64,000 nt of DNA, taken from Casuarius casuarius (Eukaryota; Chordata; Aves; Casuariiformes; Casuariidae). Below the pieces are notes generated by a model. That model did not search any database and was not told where the DNA came from. It was given only the letters and a program-made list of their open reading frames with translations. The stretch is taken from assembly GCA_003342895.1 (NCBI GenBank), contig PTFA01000101.1:62001-126000 (forward strand), read 5' to 3'. Made by a program: the position numbers and the translations under genes. Positions 48,483 through 57,510 of this stretch are shown piece by piece (position 1 is the first letter of the stretch; each line of letters starts with the position of its first letter).

Positions 48483-48970
48483 TAGCATTTCTGAGGTACA
48501 CTAACATAATCTGACTAGTACTTTTCCTCTTAAAAATTAGAATATATACTGTGTTTAAATAGAAAAAATGGCGATGTAGGATGGTCTCAAAGATGAAGAA
48601 CTACATTGGCCCTTAGGAATTCAAAGTCCAAATCTTGATATTGCATATAAATTGTCTGGAAAGTTGGATATAGGGTGAGCATTTTAAGGTATTTAGTCAA
48701 CTAATGCCAAGTTAATTATCTCATTAATTTTTAAAGTCTCTCTCTTCTTAACCCTTCATAAAGCAAAGTATCTGCTCTCCTGGATTAGGCCTTTTCTGTC
48801 TTAATTTACATTTAAAACAAGGATAATAAAATTTAGGGGAAACAGCTTATTAAGAACTATTAACTAACAGAGGCTGTCAAAATTCACAAATGTAAAGAAT
48901 TAAGGAGCATTGATATAGGCTCCCTTTGTGGGATTTTCTTAATATTTCTCTGCAAGCATCAATCTCTACC

Positions 48971-49300
48971 TTTTTTTTTTTTTCAGCTCACACACACATA
49001 ATCTCACTCACACGTATTCACTGTAAGATTCAGTCAGCCCTTGTCACACCGCTTGGAGAATGCATTAACTGACACGACAGCAGATTAAGACCATTAATAA
49101 AATCCACTGCACAAACAACCTTCCAATGAGCACGTGCCCTGTGGTAACGATGAAACTGTCACTAGCAACTAAAAAGAAATAGCAAACCTACAAAAGGAAA
49201 CTAATAATCATCTAACCTGCAGTAATGACCTAACTAAAATGATTTAACTAAATAATACAATGTTTAACTTTCCTTGGTGAGAAAAGTGAAGCAAAAAGGC
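48971..49300. promoter_or_regulatory. Candidate conserved non-coding element
   Basis: Begins with T13 and CAG (48971-48986), then about 300 bp of non-repetitive sequence rich in homeodomain-like words (TTAATAAAAT, CTAATAATCATC, TAACTAAATAAT) and with GAGCACGTGCCC, a CACGTG E-box, near 49130. No open frame. A real splice acceptor at 48986 with a donor-like GTAAGAT at 49022 would define a 35-nt exon, but nothing else supports it. Conservation is not testable here. Confidence 0.25.
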
Positions 49301-49550
49301 AGACATGCTAAAGGTTTAATTTTAGAAGGCTTGCTCAAGGGAACATAATTGTTTGCTATTGATATTTATTCTTTAATGTTAGCATTACCTATGGGATTAG
49401 CAATTTGCTCTTTAACACTTTTACCATATCATGCATCAAACAATTTTATTTGGAGAAAGAAAAGAGCAGTAGGAGGAGGCAGCAAATAAAGGTGGGATAG
49501 GCATAGAGATTTCCTTATTTTTCTATTCGCTTACTGAGAGCATGGTCCTT

Positions 49551-50250
49551 TTATGGTATGTACACAGCCAGAACAGATACTTCACTTTCTGTTAGACGAA
49601 TGGGCATGGGAAGATGGAACCAATAGGACAATACGAGTTTCTGTTGGGGACGCTTAATGGACATCAGGCAAAGAAAAGTTTGAAGGAGGGATTTGAAAAA
49701 GAAAGGAGGTTGATCTTGAGGGGAGGAAACACAAAGGTTTATTGGCTGTATAGCCCTTATTTCATTAGCACTGGAAACTGGTACTGCTAAAGCTTGAGCA
49801 ACCCAAATAAAATCAGTGGGCCCATTTGTATGAATTAAGCCTGCATTATGTGGCATAGATACCGTACACAGCTGTATGTTCTGCATGGAGTCATTTAAGT
49901 AATCTCCTGCCTTGGTATAAGCTGACAGATTCTGCCTAGTGTTTGAGGGAGAAGGGATGCTTGATGGATTGTAAAATGGAGCTAGTCTGAGTGCTGTTGC
50001 AATACAAATTCAGGGTATATGTTAGCAGGAAAGAAGGAAAGAAAGGAGCTGGGACATAATATTCTTTCAGATCCTGATTTTCAGTCATAAGAGTCAACAG
50101 TATCTTGCCATTAACCTTAGTAAGCATTAAATCAGGCTGAAGGGTAACTGGGTGATGAAGGATAGGGGAAGGGGTGAAGGGCCTCCTTCTCAGAATAATG
50201 TTGTATTTCTGTGCATGTTTATTTTGACCATCATCATAGTACCCAAGTCA
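49551..50250 (-). other. Open minus-strand frames, unrecognised
   Basis: Two adjacent minus-strand frames, one at about 49936-50250 and one at 49551-50010 in a different phase, overlap and leave about 700 bp almost free of stops on that strand. The translations have mixed, protein-like composition but no motif I recognise. Neither CR1 nor another LINE is evident, and no long terminal repeats were found. It may be chance (frames this long are expected a few times in the window) or a decayed coding remnant of unknown origin. Confidence 0.2.
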
Positions 50251-51240
50251 GACATCATGAAAGGACATACATAGGCAAAACATGCATTTATTTACAGTGA
50301 TACTCTACAAAATCATCTTTTTTCATTGATTTCTACTTTCCTGTGACCTCTACTTTCCTGCGACCAAGGACAGCTCTGCTGTATGCAAAAAGCTCACTCT
50401 GTGTAGAAGATGTTAACCTTCTGCAACTGTTCAAAATGGGAAAATGACTGAGCAAAGTGACCGGTCCCCTCAGAAATTATAAATGTCATTCTTTAACATG
50501 TACAAAGAATCCCTTTCTGTACCTTATTTTGCCTTTTATGATCCGTTTTATCAGTGGGTGATGCTGAAATTTTTGGAAAGCAAAGGACTCCAGGGGGAGA
50601 GATTTAACAGTAAGAAAACCTGGAGATAAGCCTGTGAGTCACATTTTCTGTTGATCTAAATCACTGTCATTCCACTTGCCTTCATCAGCGATACCATGAT
50701 TTAAGTAAGCTGAGGATCTTGCCCTATACTTCCAGGAATTAATAAACAGTGAATGAATCTAAATTTTATAATAAAGTTCTTACATTCTAGCTCCATGCTA
50801 TTTTCTCAGGAGGAGGAGTATGGCTTTCTGTACAGGCTGTATATTGATATATGGTTATCATTAATCGTCTTTTGGTACGTGATGCATCTCTTATTAATAG
50901 ATGAACTTCCCAGCTGTAAATGTCAAGATAAATTGATTGGCCAGCTGGTACTTTGGAGATACAGTATTTCTCTAAAATATCCAAAGCTTAAAGTGAGGGG
51001 AAGGGGGAAGGGAAAATGATTTTGTTTTAACGAGGTTTCATCATTACTTAGTATGAAATGGACTGATAACAGAACAAATCTGATTAATTCATCTAGGTTA
51101 TGCAAAAAAAGCATTTTCCTTTAATTGTCGATTCTGACTTGCAAAACATTTCCTCTCCTCCCTCCTGCCCCCAGCACACACACATTAAATGTACCTATGG
51201 TTTACTTTCCCATATTTTATAAAAAATACATTAGCTGAAA
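50251..51240. other. Non-coding stretch with small tandem repeat
   Basis: Contains a 17-bp tandem doubling (TCTACTTTCCTGTGACC at 50332-50348, TCTACTTTCCTGCGACC at 50349-50365) and a purine-rich run at about 50992-51017. No gene recognised. Confidence 0.5.
50332..50365 (+). repeat. 17-bp tandem duplication
   Basis: Two copies of TCTACTTTCCTGYGACC, differing at one base (T versus C). Recent small duplication. Confidence 0.9.
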
Positions 51241-51254
51241 CAGTAACAGGCAGG

Positions 51255-51268
51255 CTGCCATCTGCTGG
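51255..51268 (-). promoter_or_regulatory. CTCF core motif, full consensus match
   Basis: The plus strand reads CTGCCATCTGCTGG; the reverse complement CCAGCAGATGGCAG agrees with the vertebrate CTCF core consensus CCASYAGRKGGCRS at all 14 positions. CTCF is a zinc-finger insulator protein that anchors chromatin loops in an orientation-dependent way; this site points along the minus strand. Motif presence is seen directly; occupancy is inference. Confidence 0.6.
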
Positions 51269-52089
51269 CTAGTGTTCTGCAAAATAATCTCATTATCCAA
51301 GGCAATTGCATTAACCTGAGGGAAGTGTGCTGTATGTTGACATTGATTCAGACATTTCAGAGGTTACTATTGCAAATCAAAGTACATTTGGAAAAACACA
51401 ACAATAAATCAAAATAATCAAAATCTAATCTGGATACAGTCTTTGGGATATGCCTCTCTTTACACTGCAATCTGTTGTCAGACTTACTTACACTATTCTC
51501 AACGATCCTGATTGAAGAACTTTGGTTTACGTGCTGGAAAACAGCAGAATGAAACCGAGAGCATTTGTCCCTAGCAGGAATCCTTCTCAAAACTCTTTTC
51601 TTCTTTTTATTTAGAAGTTGGAAAGAGAAGCAATGGGGGAAGGAGAGAGGCCGGATTTCTAAAATTCTTTCTTTGTGAATCAGCAGATAGTGCTTCTGGA
51701 GATGGGAATGTTTCCTCTTGGACTGACTCCATCTCCTTTTTTGGTCTGCAAACTCTTGAGGTTAATGGTTGGGGTTGAAGAAGTTGGAGCACATGCCAGT
51801 GCTTTGAATATGAAAAGAGGAATTTGCACAATATGGGTGCATTAGTCATTTGCAGTTCACTAATTATCTGCTTTATGTTAATGCTAATTCTCCATGTAAG
51901 TAAAGTAAATTAACAGCGTAACATAAGAGAAGCAATTAATGGAATATATAACATTTGTAGCTATAATAAAACTGATTTCATTCCACACACATCGAAATTG
52001 TCTATTTAGGTCTCTAAAATAAACGAGGAGCTTGCTGAGACCTTGCTGCTCTAAGTAACACCAAGGACAGACTAACGTGACATAATATT
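51269..52089. other. Non-coding, regulatory-looking stretch
   Basis: No gene. The part from about 51840 to 52000 is dense in homeodomain-type words (TAATTA, TTAATG, GCTAATTC, AATTAATGG) without being a repeat, which is common in conserved enhancers, but this cannot be verified from one genome. Confidence 0.4.
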
Positions 52090-52103
52090 GTTGCCATAGT
52101 AAC
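52090..52103 (+). promoter_or_regulatory. RFX X-box motif
   Basis: GTTGCCATAGTAAC fits the X-box consensus GTNRCC-N(0-3)-RGYAAC with a 2-base spacer at every fixed position. RFX winged-helix factors bind it as dimers and control ciliary and some neuronal or immune genes. It lies in a non-repetitive, conserved-looking segment (52080-52200). X-boxes usually sit near promoters of ciliary genes; no such gene is visible here. Confidence 0.5.
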
Positions 52104-53703
52104 AGGGATGTGCACCAGCGGAATCATGCCCATATATCATTAATTTAGTGCTTTGCTAACACACAAAATTATACCTCTCCTAATTATACTGTGCCTTTTA
52201 TTCTTAAGAATGTAACACCACTATTACTTGTAGTCAACAGTGTGAAATTTGAGGAGGAATGGCTACGAGAACATATAGCTTGTTGTACACTTTTTTGGAT
52301 GGTAAAAAGAAGAAAAAAATAGAATCCACAAGTCTCCCCTAATTGTCCTAAATATGCCACTGGGGAAGCTAATTGGATGTGTGCCACTTGGCAACACCCT
52401 TCTTCACAGGCTTTCTGAGGCGCTGCGATATCAGCCACTTCCCAAAGCTTGGAGGCTCAGCTTGATTTAGAACCACATCTGGTGCTTTTGGGAAGCACAC
52501 TTGATATCAGCAATCACACTGCACATGCACAACTTCCCGAATATCTCATCCATACCCAGAATACTCATATTGGTAGCCAAAACAGAAGAGGAAAAAAAGA
52601 AAAAAGGCAGCAGAAAAGCTATAACTAAATTTACTGATGAGAAAACGCTGATGTTGATGAACTCACAGGATGATTTGAAACGTTAGTAATGTTATTAAGT
52701 CACCTTAGAAGAAATCATCCTGGAGACGAATGCAAAGAAAGGCTATTTTTATAACACTGAGCATTTTGTTCAGATGACGTAGAGATTCCAGAAGATCCGT
52801 TAGCTCCAGGAGGTTGCAGGATCTCAGACTGCTCGGTCCTGTTGCCTTACTTCTGCTGCTTGCTCTAATTCAGTCAGGTATTTCAGTGCATGCAATGGAA
52901 ACTCGCCATGCCGTCTTGCTGAAAGCAAAAGCACAACTCATCTGCATTAACATTTCAGTGTGAAAATACCTTCCGGATTTGGAATCACACTGTTTTATTT
53001 TCCTATACCTTGATCCTCAAGCACATCCTCCTGCTTCTTTCTAATTGGGTTTGCATGATCAGCTTGTTCATTTTAAATCTTGGCTTCCTTCTGATTTGCA
53101 GCAGAAGGCTGGCGAACGGCGCAGACTGATGGGCTAATTACAGAACTATTTTCTTTGGATGGAAGGGAAATGTCTGGGAACCTGGAACTCCCCAGCACCC
53201 TCTCCTAACCCATCTGCCTGACCCAGTTTGCAGGACAGCAGCCTGGTGCACCTCTCACTGTAGCCATCTTCTGTTATACCCCAAGATAGATACATTTTCA
53301 CTTTCTTTGATTTTCTGCTTCTTCCACCAGGAAGGGGGAGTTTGGGGGATTTATTTTTTCCTTTCAATTTCGAGCATCTGATCTTTTAATACAATTTAGA
53401 GAAATTATGTTTTCTTTTAATATTCTTTTCTAATCTGAATTCAGTTCCTAGCCTCAGTTAACTGCATGGATCTCCTGAGGTGAGGACATAATAACCAGCA
53501 CGTTTCTTATATGTATTCAAGTTCTATTTTTAGCGCGTTGCAGAATCATAAGGGATTTTTCCTGAAAAGACAATGTAATTTGTATGCAGTTTTCCTAGTT
53601 ATTATTCTAGGGGACATTTTTCTTCAAATGATGATTACAGTCCTAACAAGGTTCAATGCATCCCATCATTTTACATGCTACAACATCAATTCTGAGGAAC
53701 ACA

Positions 53704-53717
53704 CTGACACCTAGTGG
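53704..53717 (-). promoter_or_regulatory. CTCF-like motif, one mismatch
   Basis: The plus strand reads CTGACACCTAGTGG; its reverse complement CCACTAGGTGTCAG matches the CTCF core consensus except at position 11, where T replaces a strongly preferred G. Same orientation as the perfect site about 2.4 kb to the left. The mismatch is at an informative position, so binding is uncertain. Confidence 0.35.
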
Positions 53718-54697
53718 AACACAATTGTATTAATATTGACACCAGGGAATGCCGTCAATTCTGCAACCCCCTATTAACGGTGCTGTCAGGGTGCTTTATT
53801 CATTGCTGCTATGTTGTGCAGGCTTTTGTATATGCAGAAATCACAGACAAGCTGAAGAAACCCAGTATGCAAAGTCTGGGACTATCTGTTGCTGTTATTA
53901 TCTCCAGGCAACCAAAAGCATCACTTCTATAGTTCTGTCTGTTTGGAAATATGTTCTCTTATACACGGCCATGTGTCATTCACAGCACTAAAAATAAGAA
54001 CTATATGCATGAATGGATAGGAGACTATCTCTATACCTCTAAACTAAAATCCATTGCTGGCAAATGTTATACAAAATTTAATGTTGTATACTCCTATTTT
54101 CGATGCCTGCTTCCATTGTATATAGGATAGAACAGCATGTGACAGAGCAAAGTAACATGCTTTGCTTTCATCCTATTTTAAATTTGATTATGGTGGCTTT
54201 TATATTATTGAGGCATAGCAGGCACCTGATTTATAATCTGATATTAAAAGGGAAATTACTCTTACCAGTAGTCTTAAGTAGCACTTACTTTTAGCCTCTG
54301 CTTCTTCCAGACAGGAGCCTTCTGACAGATCTGGAATTACAAGATAGATTTCCCTAAAATAACCTCCAATTTAATAAATCAGCAAGAACAATCAGCAGCA
54401 AGAGCAGGACACATACTGTACTTCGGGCCAGACCTTCCAATAGTTGTCTAGTTCTGCTGCTGTCAATAGAGCTATTTAGTTCCTTTCCTTTCCTTTTGTT
54501 TTAAGATCTGGTTGTGTATGTCTTGATCTCAGCTACTTTTGGCAAGGGTAGAAAGAGCTGTACAAGAACGTGCCCAGCCCCTGGTATAAGACAGATTTGC
54601 TTTCCCTGCTCCCCAAAGAGCACAGGAGAGTTGCAATGTTCACTGCTCAGCACTGTCCCCCAAACTCCCTAAAACCTCCTTGAAGTGTTCAGCCAGG

Positions 54698-54698
54698 N
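54698..54698. other. Undetermined base (N)
   Basis: Single N in CAGCCAGGNTGTCAG. It is an assembly or consensus ambiguity, not a biological feature, and shows the source is a genome assembly. Confidence 0.95.
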
Positions 54699-56171
54699 TG
54701 TCAGACTGTTTGTGCCTCATCTCCCACAGAGTATTCTCTCAGGGCCATTTCTGCCTTCTTCAAAGCCCCTTTATGCCTAAATAATGGCACAAAGACAACT
54801 TATTATAATCGATAATTTGTCCTTTATGTATGTATGCTGAGGTCCTTTGGACGTAACCTGAACAGCGGAGCACTGGATGGCTCTTTATCTTCTGGACTCT
54901 GCTAGGTGCAATTCCTGTGTGGCAAGTAAGAAATTCAAGCACCAAGGAAGAGCAATATATTGCAAAGAGAACAGAGCAGAATTTTATAGACTGCTTTTCA
55001 TATTTGAGAAGTTCTTTGTAAAGTAGTGATTAATAATGCTGTTTACTGTGAATGTTTAGGCAAATGTGACAGCATGAGGCATTTAGCAGCAGCTCAGCCA
55101 CAGCATGGAGAAGCTGAACGTATTTTTTTCCCGGAAGTGGGAGGTTATGCAAAATTAAGGGATGCCAGGGGCCAAGTGCCATAAATTTGCAAAGCTCCAC
55201 TTCTTCAAATCATGCCATCTTCAACCGAAGTTTCTCCTTGGCATATTCCCCAGTCATTGTTTCAGTACCCAGCAAAACCCAACAGAGAGATCACTAGGTA
55301 ACGGAAACTTTCTGTTTATCCTGGAGTCCAGAGTAACTGCTGGATCCTATGTACCAGGAAACTAAACTCTGAAGACATGGGGCATTAACAATCCCTTTCC
55401 TTTGTCTCCTTGCAACATCACTGTCGTCTGGGGGGTTGTTAGGTTAATGGAGACAGTATGTCTCCGTACGACAGTATGCCCCTGTGTATTTTGTCTCTGG
55501 ACAAAACAGAATTATCATCGGTTACCAGTGTCAGCTAGGTAACATTTGCATTCAGAGAACCCACAGACTGGAGTGTAAATGCCTGGAACAGAGATTCACC
55601 AAATGAACTCCATAACATACACTGGAGGACATCATCATCCACTTGCAAATATTTCTGTCAACAGAAAGAAAAGAAGCTCTATTTTTCAAATTGCATGTCC
55701 TCTACAAATTATTCCCTCAACTGTAATTAGGAACATGCCCATAAGTATATGAATAAAAACATACTGTAAAAATGGAATTTCACTCTGACATTTCACAGTG
55801 GCACTTTGTGAGAGCTCGATTAGGTTTCTCTGTACTTCAACTAAAATATGAATCAGACGCATGCTGCTGAAAAGTGACTCACTGCAACAAATTAAACACT
55901 GGGACCTAAAGGTGTCCAATTGTAACCTGCTGAATTATACTATATATCATTCCATACAAAAATGAACTGTGCAAGCATCTCTTGTTCACAATATAGTGCA
56001 GATCACTGTATTTTACTTCCATCTATTTTAGCCTTTCCACACAGATCACCTTTTAAACATCATTAAATACTGAATATCACTTACTCCTGACAGATTGTGT
56101 ATCACTTGTAAAACATGATGGTGCTGCATGAATTCCTTTTACTGGCTGCTGTTCCCAAAAACTTTTTTTTA

Positions 56172-56243
56172 GGCCTGATCCAGTGCTCTATTAAATCAGT
56201 GGAAGTCTTTCCTTTGATTTCAGTGGGGGTTGGATGAGAATCC
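56172..56243. repeat. Palindromic old amniote repeat
   Basis: The left part GGCCTGATCCAGTG and the right part GGGTTGGATGAGAATCC form imperfect inverted ends, and inner words AAATCA (56193-56198) and TGATTT (56215-56220) are inverted to each other around GGAAGTCTTTCC. This matches a palindromic repeat I remember with GGCCTGATCCA ends and CCATTGAAGTCAATGGG arms. Old, non-coding copy. Confidence 0.6.
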
Positions 56244-56563
56244 TAATTTAAAAATTAGGAAAGCAGCTGGACTTTAAGACAACAAACCCTCAGACTGAAA
56301 TCTACAGACGTATGGGGTAACATACAACTGTGATATCTGAGGAAGAGTAACAAGGGATTTTATTGCATAATATTTCCCCTAGAAACTTACAGTGAATTAC
56401 TGAAATAAGAAATAAGGTTTTGAACAGCTTTACATTCAGCATTTAGTATTCTGAATGCTTCTGGTTCTCAAATAATGTGACTTTGAACAGACATGATGTC
56501 TCTTACTGAAGGGTCCTGCAGTGCTTTAGAAGCAATAATTAAGCTTGCAAAATATTTGAGTAG

Positions 56564-56665
56564 TATTACAGATGGTCACTACCGCACAAAGGCATTTCCA
56601 AGGTCACTCAATAAATCAGTGACAGCATGAGAGCTAAAGCCCAGGAGTCTCTCTTGCCCCACGGT
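56564..56665 (-). mobile_element. MIR-like SINE remnant, minus strand
   Basis: Reads TACAGATGGTCACTACC, then TTTCCAAGGTCACTCAATAA and ATCAGTGACAGCATGAGAGC, then TAAAGCCCAGGAGTCT, matching reverse-complement MIR order TACAGATGGGGAAACT, TTGCCCAAGGTCACACAGCA, AGTCAGTGGCAGAGCTGG, AGAACCCAGGAGTCCT. Confidence 0.7.
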
Positions 56666-57403
56666 GCAAAACACGACAACCAAACGCAGGCTCAGGCTGT
56701 GCCTCTGCTCCGTGATCTCACCAGTCCATGCGTGGTTTTGTCCCTTCCTGCAGGTTTTTTCTGAGTGTTGGGTGTTTGGTTATACAAAAGGGGCATGCTA
56801 ATCTGCTGATGTAAATTGGCTGGGTTTGACTGACTTCAGTGCACTGTATCATGTGCAGGAGCAGCATTTGCATTTCGCTTTGATATAGAATGATGTGATG
56901 TATGACAGTTTGATGCAGTTGGCTGCAGTCATCCTCGGCCCTGCAGGTCTAATTTAAAAGACATTGTCGCTGACTTCATTGGAGCTATGACAGTTGAAAC
57001 CAGCTGAGGATCGACCTAGAAATCTCAGAAAACCTTTGAAAATACAGAAGCTAGAATTTGATGTAATAGGAATGAATGATATATCACAAAATCATCCAGC
57101 AGATATATAGGCACTTTATATATTCAACAAGCTGTTTAACTGTTGAACTGTTTAACTGCAGATATGGATTTGGTATGTAAATATACAGTATTGTTTCCTT
57201 TACTTGGATGTAAATACACAAACAAACAGCAATTGAGAATCATTGATGACGAAGAAGCCAGGAGTACATGACTATTTGGTACTACATGTTACTTTTTACA
57301 CATGGAAAGACCTCTGTCGATATTCACATGACGCCATGCTACAAGATAGTTTTCATCATCCATAATAAATGTTTAGTTTAGAACATTTAAGCAATCTCTA
57401 GAA
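56666..57403. other. Non-coding stretch between two MIR-like SINEs
   Basis: No gene. The part at about 56820-56960 is non-repetitive and includes an octamer ATTTGCAT at 56866-56873 together with GATGTGATGTATGACAG; it could be a conserved element but cannot be tested here. Confidence 0.4.
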
Positions 57404-57510
57404 AAGGGGGAAACTGAGACTGAGAACTGATGTGTCTTGCCTAAAGCCACAAGGTCAGTAGCGGAGGGGTTTCAGATCTAACTTTTCTCAAATCCCCATC
57501 CTGTGTGCAT
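57404..57510 (-). mobile_element. MIR-like SINE remnant, minus strand
   Basis: Reads AAGGGGGAAACTGAGACTGA, then TGTCTTGCCTAAAGCCACAA and GGTCAGTAGCGGAGGGGTTT, then ATCCCCATCCTGTGTGC. This is the reverse-complement MIR order: ATGGGGAAACTGAGGC, GACTTGCCCAAGGTCACA, GTCAGTGGCAGAGCTGGG, then the distal end. The best preserved of the minus-strand MIR-like copies. Confidence 0.75.

Larger units (their letters stand above)
44906..48970. other. Non-coding stretch
   Basis: About 4 kb without a supportable gene. The 149-codon plus-strand frame at 44830-45279 starts inside antisense CR1 and continues into pyrimidine-rich DNA that keeps it open; it is rejected. A T18 run lies at 47816-47833. At about 48436-48482, TTCAAGTCAATGGAAATACT followed by GAGCAGATCAGGCTGTG resembles half of the palindromic amniote repeat (GAAGTCAATGGAACTACT, then GGATCAGGCC). 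Confidence 0.5.
52104..56171. other. Non-coding stretch
   Basis: About 4 kb without a supported gene. It includes a second CTCF-like site (53704-53717) and one undetermined base (54698). A somewhat more GC-rich segment spans about 54500-54740. No repeat was recognised. Confidence 0.5.
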
